Shown here in pieces: positions 10,233-21,394 of a stretch of 64,000 bases of DNA. Under the pieces are notes generated by a model. The model had not been told where the DNA came from. It did not search any database and worked only from the letters and a program-made list of their open reading frames with translations. The position numbers were made by a program, and so were the translations under genes. Position 1 is the first letter of the stretch, and every line of letters starts with the position of its first letter. The stretch comes from Roseateles depolymerans (GTDB taxonomy: Bacteria > Pseudomonadota > Gammaproteobacteria > Burkholderiales > Burkholderiaceae_C), in contig QFOD01000017.1 of NCBI GenBank assembly GCA_003241055.1, positions 52,731 through 116,730 of the forward strand, read 5' to 3'.

Positions 10233-10967
10233 ATGATCGACTGGCTGGATGAGGACTCTCTCGACTTCCCCCCGACGGCGCGCGCGCTGGGCCCCGACAG
10301 CGAGGCCCCGGGCCTGCTGGCCGCCGGTGGCACGCTGACGCCCGAGCGGCTGCAGGCCGCCTACCGGCGCGGCATCTTCCCCTGGTACGGGCCGGAGCAG
10401 CCGCCGCTGTGGTGGGCGCCCGACCCGCGCATGGTGCTGCAGACGGCGCACTTCAAGCTGTCGCGCTCGCTGCGCAAGACCCTGCAGCGCTTCATCCGCA
10501 CGCCGGGCTGCGAGATCCGCGTGGACCACGACCGCGCCGCCGTGCTGAGCGCCTGCGCCGATGCCCCGCGCGAAGGCCAGAACGGCACCTGGATCGTGCC
10601 GGAGCTGCAGGCGGCCTACCTCGCCTGGCCGGCGCTGCACAGCGTCGAGACCTGGATGGACGGCGAGCTCGCAGGCGGCCTGTACGGCGTGAACCTGGGC
10701 CGCATGTTCTATGGCGAGTCGATGTTCATGCGCCGCACCGACGCCTCCAAGATCGCGCTGGCAGCTCTGGTCTGCCTGTGCCGGGAATTCGACATCCCCT
10801 GGATAGACTGCCAGCAAAACACGCGCCACCTCGCGTCCCTGGGTGCGGCGGAAGTCTCAAGAAACGCCTTTGAATCGCATCTGGCCACCCACGCCGACCA
10901 GAGCGCCCCCAGGCCGTGGACCTATCATCCGGCCTACTGGCGACACCTCGACCTCCTGACCCCGTGA
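10233..10967 (+). CDS. aat: leucyl/phenylalanyl-tRNA-protein transferase
   Basis: 244-aa cytoplasmic enzyme that adds Leu or Phe from tRNA to N-terminal Arg/Lys, making N-degrons for ClpAP. Family hallmarks are GLLAAGGTLTPERL, AYRRGIFPWYG, WWAPDPRMVL, GLYGVNLGRMFYGESMF and WIDCQQNTRHLASLGA. The ATG at 10233 starts right at the family's N-terminus. Its stop overlaps the GTG of bpt (GTGA), a conserved pairing of the two N-end-rule transferases. Confidence 0.97.
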   Translation: MIDWLDEDSLDFPPTARALGPDSEAPGLLAAGGTLTPERLQAAYRRGIFPWYGPEQPPLWWAPDPRMVLQTAHFKLSRSLRKTLQRFIRTPGCEIRVDHDRAAVLSACADAPREGQNGTWIVPELQAAYLAWPALHSVETWMDGELAGGLYGVNLGRMFYGESMFMRRTDASKIALAALVCLCREFDIPWIDCQQNTRHLASLGAAEVSRNAFESHLATHADQSAPRPWTYHPAYWRHLDLLTP

Positions 10968-11695
10968 CCCATCCGCAAGAACTGCCTCTCGCGCAGATCC
11001 AGTTCTACGCCACGGCCGCCTACGCCTGCAGCTACGTGCCGGGGCGGCAGGCGCGTTCGCAGGTCGCCACGCCCAGCCATCTGATCCACGCGGATGCCTA
11101 CTCCAACCTGGTGGCCGCCGGCTTCCGGCGCAGCGGCCTCTTCACCTACCGCCCCTACTGCGACCAGTGCCGCGCCTGCGTGCCGCTGCGCATCCCGGTG
11201 GACCGTTTCGAGCCCAGCCGCTCGCAGCGCCGCGCCTGGCAAAAGCTCCGGCATCTGCAGGCCCGCGTGATGAGGCTGGGCTATTCGCCCGAGCATTACG
11301 CGCTCTACCTGCGCTACCAAGCTGGCCGCCACAGCGGCGGCGGCATGGACCAGGACAGCGTCGACCAGTACACCCAGTTCCTGCTGCAGTCACGCATCAA
11401 CTCGCGGCTGGTGGAGTTCACCGAAACCCTGCCCGACGGGCAGGAGGTGCTGCGCATGGTGTCCATCCTGGACATCCTCAACGACGGGCTGTCGGCGGTC
11501 TACACCTTCTACGACCCCGACTTCGAGGGCAGCCTGGGCACCTACGGCGTGCTGTGGCAGATCCAGCAGGCGCGCGACCTGAAGCTCAGCCACGTCTACC
11601 TGGGCTACTGGATCGCCGAGAGCCAGAAGATGGCCTACAAGGCCAACTTCCGGCCGCACCAGGTGCTGGTGGACGGGCAGTGGGTGGACGGCTGA
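10964..11695 (+). CDS. bpt: Bpt, aspartate/glutamate leucyltransferase
   Basis: 243-aa transferase that adds Leu to N-terminal Asp/Glu, related to eukaryotic ATE1. The start is GTG at 10964 (THPQELPLAQIQFY), coupled to aat. The ATE N-domain has an N-terminal CSYVPG, and GFRRSGLFTYRPYCDQCRAC with its Cys pair. The C-terminal domain has FYDPDFEGSLGTYGVLWQI and YLGYWIAESQKMAYKANFRP. Acts with aat in the N-degron pathway. Confidence 0.96.
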   Translation: MTHPQELPLAQIQFYATAAYACSYVPGRQARSQVATPSHLIHADAYSNLVAAGFRRSGLFTYRPYCDQCRACVPLRIPVDRFEPSRSQRRAWQKLRHLQARVMRLGYSPEHYALYLRYQAGRHSGGGMDQDSVDQYTQFLLQSRINSRLVEFTETLPDGQEVLRMVSILDILNDGLSAVYTFYDPDFEGSLGTYGVLWQIQQARDLKLSHVYLGYWIAESQKMAYKANFRPHQVLVDGQWVDG

Positions 11696-11714
11696 AGGCC
11701 GGGCCACCCGCCCC

Positions 11715-13613
11715 TCAGCGGCCGCCCACGCTGAAACTGGCGCCGCTGTAACGCCCCTGGAAGGAGCCGTGCTCTGCGGTGCCGGTATAGCGCTCCACCA
11801 GATCCCTCAGCCGCTTGTAGTCGGGGCTTGTCGCCTCGTAGGCGTACACGCGCCCGATCTGCTGCACCGAGACACCCGCCAGACCGCTGACCGTGGACGG
11901 GTTGTAGCTGCTGACCAGCACCGCCTCCACCTGCGCGCCGAGATTGGTCACCTGCCACGACACCGCCTCGTAGCTGCTGAGCACCAGCACCATGGGGCGC
12001 GGCGAGGGCCGCAGCACTACACGCACCGCCCGCACGGGCTGGCCCACCGAAGCGCTGCGCTCACCCTCATACACGCCTATCGTGTGGACCTGGGTGCCAG
12101 CCGGCAAGCGCGGCAGCAAGGGTGCCGCTCGAGCCGCCGCCGCGGCCGGCCAGGCAGCGGGCGCTGGCACCGTGACGGCCGCGGGGGCGGGCTGAATCTC
12201 GTCCGTCTGCAGGCCGCGCACGGCGCGGGCGACCTGCTGCTCGAGGCGCCAGTCCTCGTAGGGCGCCAACGCGCTCTGCAAGGACTGCGGCGCGTCCAGT
12301 GCCACGGCGTCGCCGATCCAGACCTTGCCATAGCTGCGCAACACCAGACGCCCATCGGTCGACGACTGCAACGCCGCTTCGGCCGGCAGCGTGGCCGGGG
12401 CCAACGTCTGGTCCTCGACATCGAAGCTGAAGTGGCGGGGCCCACTGCCCCTGAGATCGGGGGCGACGACCAGCAGCGCCCGCTCCGACAACTTGGCCAG
12501 CACGCCAAAGCGCAAGGGCTGGGCGACCCAGACGCCGTTATCCCCGCTCTCCAGGTCCAGCCAGGCCAAGCCGGACGGCGAAGCAAATGCCAGCAAGCGG
12601 CCTCCTCGCAACGGCACCAAGGGACTGAGCACCGGGCCACGACTGTTGTTCAGCACCAGGGTCTTGACCAGGCGAATCTCTAGTTTCTGCCCCTGGCGCT
12701 GCAGCGCGTACAACTGCACCGTGCCGTCCAGCGCAACGGCCAGCCGCGAGGGGGGGCCATCCAGCACGGCAACGGTCGCAACAGAGCTGCTGCCCTTCGG
12801 CCCCTCGAACAATGGTTGCGACTTGCCGGTCGTCAGGTCCACCACGACGAGCTGAGGCCCCTTGCCCCTGGACAGCAGCACCGCCCCCACGTCGGGCAGC
12901 CAGGCACGGACCCGGGTCTCGTCAGCCGGCTGCCAGAAGACGTCACCCTGCTCGGCAGCGATCAGGGCCGACGGCTGGCTGGAGGCTGACACCCCGATCA
13001 CGCGCCCGTTCGGCGACACCGTCACCTCGTCGGCCCCACCAACCTGCCGGGGCAGGTCGCTCAACACCTGCCCCGCCGCCAGATCGACAGCGACCGCCTT
13101 GCCCTGGCCCCATGTGCCCGCCACGGCCACGCCGGCCTGGGCCGCTGTGACCGCCCAGCTCAGCCCGACCTGGCCCTGGGCATTGAGCAATGCCGGCTTG
13201 CCGAGCGGTACCCGCGGCCGCAGCGGCGGTGCCTGCAGCAGGCGGCCCAGCGTGCGATAGGCCACCAGTTCCTGCAGGCCCTGGTCCTGCTCCCGCAAGC
13301 AGGCCTTGTCAATCGGCAGGCCGCGCACCTCGTCGACCGAGGCCCAACGCGAGATCGAAAGGCCCTGGGTGCAGGTCATCGTTCGCAGCGCCACGCGCTC
13401 CTGCCACTGGCGGTCCAGTTCGTCGCGAGCAGGCTTGTCCGCCGCCACCAGGGTCTGCAGGCGCTGCTGCCCCACCGTGACTTCCGCCGGCAACGGGTGA
13501 GCCCGCAGCAACTTCTCATCCACCGTCAGCGCCGCCTCCTGAAGCCGGCTGCAGCCACTCAGCGCACACAAGATTCCACCAGCCAGCAAAGGCCAGCACG
13601 TCCTCAACTCCAT
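11715..13613 (-). CDS. lipoprotein with beta-propeller-like body, function unknown
   Basis: 632-aa protein with a lipoprotein signal: hydrophobic core (WPLLAGGILCALSG) and lipobox LSGC with Cys21. The middle (about 140-420) is made of repeating strand-rich blocks such as KAVAVDLAAGQVLSDLP, PQLVVVDLTTGKSQPLFEG and SGLAWLDLESGDNGVWV, which suggests a WD40/YncE-like propeller. After an Ala/Pro linker near 470-500, the C-terminal domain contains HTIGVYEGE and PMVLVLSSYEAVSWQV, a pattern I associate with uncharacterised secreted domains. It stands alone, convergent with bpt. Not a recognised family member. Confidence 0.75.
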   Translation of the reverse strand: MELRTCWPLLAGGILCALSGCSRLQEAALTVDEKLLRAHPLPAEVTVGQQRLQTLVAADKPARDELDRQWQERVALRTMTCTQGLSISRWASVDEVRGLPIDKACLREQDQGLQELVAYRTLGRLLQAPPLRPRVPLGKPALLNAQGQVGLSWAVTAAQAGVAVAGTWGQGKAVAVDLAAGQVLSDLPRQVGGADEVTVSPNGRVIGVSASSQPSALIAAEQGDVFWQPADETRVRAWLPDVGAVLLSRGKGPQLVVVDLTTGKSQPLFEGPKGSSSVATVAVLDGPPSRLAVALDGTVQLYALQRQGQKLEIRLVKTLVLNNSRGPVLSPLVPLRGGRLLAFASPSGLAWLDLESGDNGVWVAQPLRFGVLAKLSERALLVVAPDLRGSGPRHFSFDVEDQTLAPATLPAEAALQSSTDGRLVLRSYGKVWIGDAVALDAPQSLQSALAPYEDWRLEQQVARAVRGLQTDEIQPAPAAVTVPAPAAWPAAAAARAAPLLPRLPAGTQVHTIGVYEGERSASVGQPVRAVRVVLRPSPRPMVLVLSSYEAVSWQVTNLGAQVEAVLVSSYNPSTVSGLAGVSVQQIGRVYAYEATSPDYKRLRDLVERYTGTAEHGSFQGRYSGASFSVGGR

Positions 13614-13688
13614 GACACTCCCTCAGTGTGAGGCTCGGCCCGCTCTGACGGCAGGCGCAACGGCCCTATCAAGCCAACGACACGGTAT

Positions 13689-14947
13689 TCAAACCAGCAC
13701 CTCGGCGCAGGCCGGATGGCCGAGAAAGCCCTCGGGGCTGGCGCTGCGGCCATAGGCCCCGCTCTGATAGACGACGGTCAGGTCACCCACCTCGCCGCGC
13801 GCCATCTCCATGCGGTCGGCCAGCAGATCCAGCGGCGTGCACAGCGGGCCGACGACGCTCGCAGACTCCGTTGACGTCTCTGCACGGCCCTGCGGCTCGA
13901 CCGACGCAGGGTAGTTCTTGCGTAGCACCTGGCCGAAATTGCCTGAGGCCGACAGGTGGTGGTGCAGGCCGCCGTCGCTGACGAGGAAGACCTGACCCCG
14001 CGAGAGCTTGCGGTCCACGATGCGGGCCACATAGACGCCGGCCTCGCCGACGAAATAGCGCCCCAGCTCGATGACCAGCTTCGCGGCCGGCAGCTCGGCT
14101 TTCACACGCGACTGCAGCGCGGCCAGGTTGTCGGCGATGGGGGCCAGGTCCAGCCGTGATTCGCCCGGGAAGTAGGGAATGCCGAAGCCGCCGCCCAGGT
14201 TGAGGAAGCGAACTGGCGCCGGCGCGGCCTCGGCCAGCCGCAGCGCCAGCTCGTAGCTCTTGGCCTGCGCCTCGCAGATGGCCTCGGCCTTGAGGTTCTG
14301 CGAACCGGCGAACAGGTGGAAGCCCTCGAAGGCCAGGCCGTCACCGGCCAGCGCGCCCACCTGGGCCAGCACCTCGGGCACGGCCTCGGCATCGATGCCG
14401 AACTGCTTGGGGCCGCCGCTCATGCGCATGCCCGAGCCCTTGAGCTCGAAGTCGGGGTTCACGCGCAGCGCCACGCGCGCCGGCAGGCCCAGGCGCTGCG
14501 AGGCCGCGGCCAGCACGCGCAGTTCGCGGGCCGATTCCACGTTGACCAGCACGCCCGCGGCCACCGCCTGGCCCAGCTCGATGTCGCGCTTGCCGGGGCC
14601 GGCGAAGCTGATCTCATGCGGGTCGGTGCCCGCGTTCAGCGCCACCTGCAGCTCGCCCGCCGAGGCCACGTCGATGCCGTCCACCAGGCCGGCCATCAGG
14701 CCCACCAGCGCCGGCATGGGGTTGGCCTTCATCGCGTAGTGCAGCTCGATGCCGGCCGGCAGCGCCGCGCGAAGCTCGGCCACGCGGGCTTTCAGCAGGC
14801 CGCGGTCATAGGCATAGAACGGGGTCTGGCCGACCCGCTCGGCCAGCACCGACAGGCGCTGGCCGCCAACGAGCAGCTCGCCGCGCGCGTCACGGGGAAA
14901 CAGGACGGGGGCGTGCTCCAGCGCGCGCTTCGGAGTGGGGGTGTCGC

Positions 14948-14951
<4 letters not shown>
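13689..14951 (-). CDS. PLP-dependent decarboxylase, exosortase A system-associated
   Basis: 420-aa fold-type III (alanine racemase/diaminopimelate decarboxylase-like) enzyme. The PLP lysine is Lys75 in HYAMKANPMP. Other family motifs are FEGFHLFAGSQN, NLGGGFGIPYFPGE, ELGRYFVGEAGVY and VVGPLCTPLDLLA with the second-subunit Cys. The start at 14951 overlaps the ligase stop as ATGA. This ligase-decarboxylase pair is a recurrent part of XrtA loci; the substrate is unknown, though a role in making a cell-surface or linker amine is plausible (inference). Confidence 0.93.
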
Positions 14952-16537
<1,586 letters not shown>

Positions 16538-16670
16538 TGCGAGGGGCCAGGTCATGAGCCGCAGGGAGTGAAAAAAGTATCGCATGCGCCCCCGAGGCGG
16601 AGGGGCGTCCGCCCCGGGAGCAAGGGGGCTGCGGGCTACACTGCCGCGCCTGTTTCTCGATCATCCACGC

Positions 16671-16925
16671 ATGGACAACGCTCAAGTCCTCGGCCACGTG
16701 CTGAGGCTACTCGACGAGGTGCTGAGCCTGAACGGCCGCGCCCAGACCTTCACCCGCGACACCGCGCTGCTGGGCGCCCTGCCCGAGCTGGACTCCATGG
16801 CAGTCGTCAGCCTCATCACCGCGCTGGAAGAGCAGCTCGGCCTGGTGGTGGACGACGACGACATCGACGGCGACACCTTCGCCACCGTCGGTTCGCTGGC
16901 GGACTTCGTCGCCGCCCGGCAGTGA
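16671..16925 (+). CDS. acyl carrier protein, exosortase-associated
   Basis: 84-aa carrier protein starting at the ATG at 16671 (MDNAQVLGHVLRLLDEVL). The phosphopantetheine-site Ser is in PELDSMAVV. An acidic helix III region follows (DDDDIDGDTF), typical of ACPs. It is first in an operon with the two exosortase-associated hydrolases and divergent from the AMP ligase. The 133-base gap to the ligase should hold both promoters. Confidence 0.92.
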   Translation: MDNAQVLGHVLRLLDEVLSLNGRAQTFTRDTALLGALPELDSMAVVSLITALEEQLGLVVDDDDIDGDTFATVGSLADFVAARQ

Positions 16926-16947
16926 CGGCCGGCTGCTGCGCCCCCTG

Positions 16948-17757
16948 ATGAGCCTGCCCGGCGCCGACGTCTTCTTCCTGCCCGCGGGCGGGGGCGAACA
17001 GCGTCTGTGCCTGTTCCACGCGCCCATCGGCCAGCCGCGCAGCCGCGTGCTCTACCTGCACGCCTTCGCGGAAGAGATGAACAAATCGCGCCGCATGGTC
17101 GCCCTGACCTGCCGCGCGCTGGCCGAGGCCGGCCACGCGGTGCTGCAGATCGACCTGCGCGGCTGCGGCGACTCCTCCGCCGACTTCGGCGACGCGAGCT
17201 GGGCCGACTGGCAGGCCGACGTGCGCCTGGCGCTGGACTGGCTGGACGCGCGCGTGCCCGAGGCGCCGCTGTGGCTGTGGAGCCAGCGCGCCGGCAGCCT
17301 GCTGGCCACGTCGGCCGACTGGGGCCGCCCGCTCAACCACCTGTTCTGGCAGCCCATGGCGAGTGGCAAGCTGGCCCTGCAGCAGTTCCTGCGCCTGAAG
17401 CTGGCGGCCGAGCTGGCCGGCGGCGCCGGCAAGGGCCTGATGGACGGCTTGAAGAGCGAGCTTGCGGCGGGCCGCCCGGTCGAGATCGCCGGCTACCGCC
17501 TCGGGGCCGCACTCGCCAGCGGGCTGGAAGCCGCGCGGCTGCAGCCGCTGGGACCGGCAGGCCGGGTCGAGTGGCTGGAACTCAGCACGCGGGACGACGC
17601 GGTGCTCACGCCGGTCAGCGAGCAGGCGCTGCGCGACTGGGGCCAGGCCGGTTGGCGCACGCGGGCCGCCGTGGTGAACGGCCCGGCCTTCTGGTCGACC
17701 GCCGAGATCGAACTGGCACCCGCCCTGCTCGCCGCGACCGTGGAGGCTCTGGCATGA
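16948..17757 (+). CDS. alpha/beta hydrolase, exosortase A system-associated (hydrolase 2 type)
   Basis: 269-aa alpha/beta-hydrolase. The opening FLPAGGGEQRLCLFHAPIG, HAFAEEMNKSRRMVA and DLRGCGDSSADFGDA are typical of the hydrolase-2 family found beside XrtA. The nucleophile elbow is degenerate (WLWSQRAGSLL, with Ser in W-S-Q-R-A-G). It overlaps hydrolase 1 by ATGA and follows the ACP by 22 bases. Thioesterase action on the ACP-bound product is inference. Confidence 0.9.
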   Translation: MSLPGADVFFLPAGGGEQRLCLFHAPIGQPRSRVLYLHAFAEEMNKSRRMVALTCRALAEAGHAVLQIDLRGCGDSSADFGDASWADWQADVRLALDWLDARVPEAPLWLWSQRAGSLLATSADWGRPLNHLFWQPMASGKLALQQFLRLKLAAELAGGAGKGLMDGLKSELAAGRPVEIAGYRLGAALASGLEAARLQPLGPAGRVEWLELSTRDDAVLTPVSEQALRDWGQAGWRTRAAVVNGPAFWSTAEIELAPALLAATVEALA

Positions 17758-18602
17758 AGGAGTCGGTGCTGCGCTTCGAGTGCGGGATTGAGTCGCTGGT
17801 CGGCATCCTGGCCGAGCCCACGGGCGACGCGGCCGAGTTGGGCGTCGTCATCGTCGTCGGCGGCCCGCAATACCGTGCCGGCAGCCATCGGCAGTTCACA
17901 CTGCTGGCCCGCCATCTCGCCGCCCATGGCCATGCGGTGCTGCGCTTCGACTACCGCAGCATGGGCGACAGTACGGGCGAGCCCCGCGACTTCCTGGGCG
18001 TCGACGACGACATCGCGGCCGCCATCACGGCCCTGCTGGCGGCTCGCCCGACGCTGAAGCAGGTGGCCCTGTGGGGCCTGTGCGACGCCGCGTCGGCCAT
18101 CCTGCTCTACCTGAATGCCCACCGCGACCCGCGCGTGGCGGGCATCGCCCTGCTCAACCCCTGGGTGCGCTCGACGGCCTCGCTGGCGCGGACCCACGTG
18201 AAGCACTACTACTGGCGGCGCCTTCGCGACAAGAGCTTCTGGCTGAAGCTGCTGCGCGGTGGCGTCGGCTGGACGGCGCTACGCGGGCTGGGTGGCAACC
18301 TCAAGCTGGCGGGCAGCGAGCGTCGCCATGCCGGCAACGGCAGCTTCCAGGACCGCATGGCGCTTGGGCTGAAGGCCTTCCCTGGCCCCGCGCTGCTGAT
18401 CCTGAGTGGCGACGACTATGTCGCGAAGGAGTTCTGCCTGCGTGAGCAGGAGTCACCGGCCTGGGCCGGCCTGCTGCAGGCCGAACGCCTCACCCGCCAC
18501 GACCTGCCAGAGGCCGACCACACCTTCTCCGACTTGCAGCAATCGGCCAAGGTGGAGACGATGACGCTGAACTGGCTGACCCAACTTCGCACGCTCCCAT
18601 GA
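17754..18602 (+). CDS. alpha/beta hydrolase, exosortase A system-associated (hydrolase 1 type)
   Basis: 282-aa alpha/beta-hydrolase. Motifs are VIVVGGPQYRAGSHRQFTLL, LRFDYRSMGDSTGEPRDF and a nucleophile elbow WGLCDAASA, where Cys takes the place of the usual Ser. A late His lies in LPEADHTFSD. The Cys nucleophile resembles dienelactone-hydrolase-type enzymes. The start overlaps hydrolase 2 and the stop overlaps the next gene, both as ATGA, so the four genes form one tightly coupled unit. Confidence 0.92.
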   Translation: MKESVLRFECGIESLVGILAEPTGDAAELGVVIVVGGPQYRAGSHRQFTLLARHLAAHGHAVLRFDYRSMGDSTGEPRDFLGVDDDIAAAITALLAARPTLKQVALWGLCDAASAILLYLNAHRDPRVAGIALLNPWVRSTASLARTHVKHYYWRRLRDKSFWLKLLRGGVGWTALRGLGGNLKLAGSERRHAGNGSFQDRMALGLKAFPGPALLILSGDDYVAKEFCLREQESPAWAGLLQAERLTRHDLPEADHTFSDLQQSAKVETMTLNWLTQLRTLP

Positions 18603-19336
18603 AAGCCCTGCTCGCACTCTGCTTCGGCGCCCTCATGACATTGCAGGCCCTGCCCGCCCATGCGCAGGCCAAAAACCGCTGCGGCGTGCTGGCCATGCCC
18701 AATATGTACGGGCCCTTTGACTACCGCTCTGCGAATGCGGGCCGCCGAGATCTCGTAGAAAGCAAACACTTCGACGATGGTGTCGCCGCGTTGACGCGCC
18801 GGCTTACCGGGCCCTTTGGCGGCGACATCGGCTACACGCTGATGGTCTTCCCGAATCACCCGCACGCGCTGCTGACGATGGAACGTCTGGTCGAGGTGGA
18901 GAAGCAAAACCCGCCCGAGGATTCGAAGTACACGATTGAATGCTGGTATGAGCGAGCGCTGCGCTACGCCCCGGACGACCACATCCCGCGCCTGCTCTAT
19001 GCAAACTTCCTGATCAAGAAGCAAAAGCTCGGCGAGGCCCGCGAACAGCTCGACTATGTCGCCAAGAACACCGAGGACAACCCCTTCGCGCAGTTCAACA
19101 CCGGCATGCTGTACATGGACATCAAGGACTACGACAAGGCCCTGACGATGGCGCACCACGTGATCGCGCTGGGCATAGACCGCCCCGACCTGCGCGACCG
19201 CCTGGTGGCGGCCGGCCGGTGGGTAGATCCGCCAGCGGGGGCTGCATCGGCCCCGGAGGCCGCCGCGTCGGCAGCACCCGCGCCATCGACGGCGGCCAGC
19301 GCGCCCGCCACCGGCGCCTCGTCGACCGGTCGTTGA
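18599..19336 (+). CDS. secreted TPR-repeat protein
   Basis: 245-aa protein with a Sec signal (MKALLALCFGALMTLQALP, cleavage near AHAQA). The mature part holds tetratricopeptide-like helices: CWYERALRYAPDDHIPRLLYANFLIKKQ-type repeats near 115-145, then LGEAREQLDYVAKNTEDNPF and ALTMAHHVIALGIDRPDL. It ends in an Ala/Ser/Pro-rich low-complexity tail. Coupled by ATGA to hydrolase 1. Homologues in Burkholderiales are often mislabelled as ABC permeases (from memory). Probably a periplasmic scaffold; function unknown. Confidence 0.8.
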   Translation: MKALLALCFGALMTLQALPAHAQAKNRCGVLAMPNMYGPFDYRSANAGRRDLVESKHFDDGVAALTRRLTGPFGGDIGYTLMVFPNHPHALLTMERLVEVEKQNPPEDSKYTIECWYERALRYAPDDHIPRLLYANFLIKKQKLGEAREQLDYVAKNTEDNPFAQFNTGMLYMDIKDYDKALTMAHHVIALGIDRPDLRDRLVAAGRWVDPPAGAASAPEAAASAAPAPSTAASAPATGASSTGR

Positions 19337-19339
19337 CGC

Positions 19340-20272
19340 ATGAGCCAGCCGCCGCGAGTCAGCGTCGTCATCCCCTGCTACAACGCTGAGAACTACGTCG
19401 CCGCGACGCTGCGTTCGGTACTCGCGCAGCAGGCCTGCGAGCTGGAGGTCATCGTCGTGGACGACGGCTCGAGCGACGGCTCGGCAGCACGGGTCGAGCG
19501 TGAGTTCCCGCAGGTCAGGCTGCTGAGGCTGACCAACGGCGGCGTGGCAACGGCGCGCAACGCCGGCATCGCCAGCGCCCACGGCGACTGGATCGCGTTC
19601 TGCGATGCCGATGACATCTGGCTGCCCGGCAAGCTGGCCGCGCAATTCCAGACCATGGCCGCCACACCGGACGACTGCCGCATGAGCTACACCGCCTGGC
19701 ATGTGTGGCCCAGCGTCGCGCCCGAGCCCGAGGCTGCACTGCTCGAACGCCTGCTGGCCGAGCCGGCCGGCGGCGCCTGGGCGGGCGCCACCGGCTGGCT
19801 CTACCCCGAACTGCTGCTGGACTGCGAGGTCTGGACCTCCACCGTGCTGATGCACCGCAGCGTGCTCGACGAGGTCGGCCGCTTCAACCCCTCGCTGCGC
19901 ATCGGCGAGGACTACGACCTGTGGCTGCGCGCGTCGCGCGTCACCCGCATCGAGCGCGTCGCGCGGCCGCTGGCGCTGTACCGCAAGCATGTAGCCAGCA
20001 TCACGCGCGGCGTGCAGACCGCCAACTACCGGGGCCAGGTCGTGCAGCACGCGCTGGACCGCTGGGGCTATGCCGGGCCGGACGGCCGGACGGCCGATGA
20101 GGCGACGGTGCGCCGCATGCTGGCCAAGACCTGGAGTGACTACGCCGCCGCCCAGCTGGCCGCCGGCCAGACCCGGGCCGCGCGCCACAGCCTGCGCGAG
20201 GCGCTGCGCCGGCACCCGGCGCACGCGCCGGGCTGGAAACTTCTGCTGCGCTCGCTGCTGCCGCGCGGCTGA
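19340..20272 (+). CDS. family 2 glycosyltransferase (GT-A fold)
   Basis: 310-aa cytoplasmic/peripheral glycosyltransferase. The N-terminus is SVVIPCYNAENYVAATL, followed by VVDDGSSDGS and the metal-binding DADDIWLPGK. A later acceptor-side motif is LRIGEDYDLWLRASR. It is the last gene of the ACP operon, three bases after the TPR gene, and ends six bases from the convergent GT4 gene. Sugar specificity cannot be read. Confidence 0.92.
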   Translation: MSQPPRVSVVIPCYNAENYVAATLRSVLAQQACELEVIVVDDGSSDGSAARVEREFPQVRLLRLTNGGVATARNAGIASAHGDWIAFCDADDIWLPGKLAAQFQTMAATPDDCRMSYTAWHVWPSVAPEPEAALLERLLAEPAGGAWAGATGWLYPELLLDCEVWTSTVLMHRSVLDEVGRFNPSLRIGEDYDLWLRASRVTRIERVARPLALYRKHVASITRGVQTANYRGQVVQHALDRWGYAGPDGRTADEATVRRMLAKTWSDYAAAQLAAGQTRAARHSLREALRRHPAHAPGWKLLLRSLLPRG

Positions 20273-20278
20273 GCCGGC

Positions 20279-21394
20279 TCAGCGCCGCGGCATCTCTTCC
20301 AGCACGCGGCGGAACACCTCGAAATGCCCCTGCACGCTGCGGCGCCACGAAAAGCGCCGCGCCCACGCCATGCCCTGCTCCGCGCGCTCGGCGCGAGCAT
20401 GGGCCGGCAGCGCCAGCACCTGCTGCAGCGCCGCCAGCCAGGCGTCGAAATCCTGGCTGGGGCAGGACCAGGCCAGCGGCCCCATCAGGTCCACCAGGCT
20501 GCTGACCGGGCTGAACAGCACCGGCGTGCCGGCCGCCTGGGCCTCGACGGCCGGGAAGCCGAAGCCCTCGTACAGCGTCGGATAGATGGCCGCGAGCGCG
20601 CCGCGATACAGCGTGACCAGCTCGCCGTCCTCGACGAAGGGCGCGAAATGCACGCGCGACGCCAGCTCGCCCGGCACCTGCACCTGGGCGGACATGCCGG
20701 CACCGAAGCCACAGGCGACCAGGTGCAGGTCCGGCCGGCCACTGCGCGCCAGCAGCTCCAGCGCCCAGGCAAAGCGCTTGCGCGGCTGCGGCCCGCCCAG
20801 GTAGAGCAGGTAGGGCGCGCCGCCCAGCGCCTGCGCAAGCACCGCCGGCAGCGGCAGGCGGGCCCCGGCGAAGAATTCGTCCGCGATGCCGTGCGGCACG
20901 ACGCTGAGGCGGTCGGCCAGGAAGGGCCAGCGTGCCGCGATGTCGCGGCGCGAGGACTCGCTGATCGTGATGACGTGGGCACAGCGCCGGTAGGCCAGGC
21001 CCTGCACGTCGTGCAGGTAGTGGTGGTGCAGGCCACGGCTCTCCTCTTCCCACAGCACCGTGTCGTGGATGGTGGCGATGGTGGGCACCGGCTGCCAGAT
21101 CGGCGCGGTGTTCTCGGCACAGTGCAGCAGCTGCACGCCGGAACCGCGCAGCTTCAGCGGCAGGCCCAGCTGCTCCCAGAGGTTGAAGCGGTCGCCGCGG
21201 AAATCGAACACCTCGGTGCGCCCCAGCAGCGGCTGCGGCACCTTGAAGGGCTGCGAGGGATCATGGCCGTAGGCGGTCCAGCGCACGTCGTCCTCGGCCT
21301 GGGTATTGCGCAGCAGCTCCTGCACATAGCGCCCGGTGCCGCGCAGGTGCGGCACGTTGAGCGTGCGCGCCACGATGCCGATCTGCAGGCTCAT
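20279..21394 (-). CDS. family 4 glycosyltransferase (GT-B fold)
   Basis: 371-aa retaining glycosyltransferase. It has an N-terminal Rossmann half with HLRGTGRYVQELL, a linker YLLYLGGPQPRKRFAWALELL and the nucleotide-binding ALAAIYPTLYEGFGFPAVEAQAAGTPV, containing the E-x7-E pattern of GT4. The start overlaps the GMC oxidoreductase stop (ATGA). Together with that oxidoreductase and an epimerase it forms a three-gene minus-strand operon. Confidence 0.92.
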   Translation of the reverse strand: MSLQIGIVARTLNVPHLRGTGRYVQELLRNTQAEDDVRWTAYGHDPSQPFKVPQPLLGRTEVFDFRGDRFNLWEQLGLPLKLRGSGVQLLHCAENTAPIWQPVPTIATIHDTVLWEEESRGLHHHYLHDVQGLAYRRCAHVITISESSRRDIAARWPFLADRLSVVPHGIADEFFAGARLPLPAVLAQALGGAPYLLYLGGPQPRKRFAWALELLARSGRPDLHLVACGFGAGMSAQVQVPGELASRVHFAPFVEDGELVTLYRGALAAIYPTLYEGFGFPAVEAQAAGTPVLFSPVSSLVDLMGPLAWSCPSQDFDAWLAALQQVLALPAHARAERAEQGMAWARRFSWRRSVQGHFEVFRRVLEEMPRR

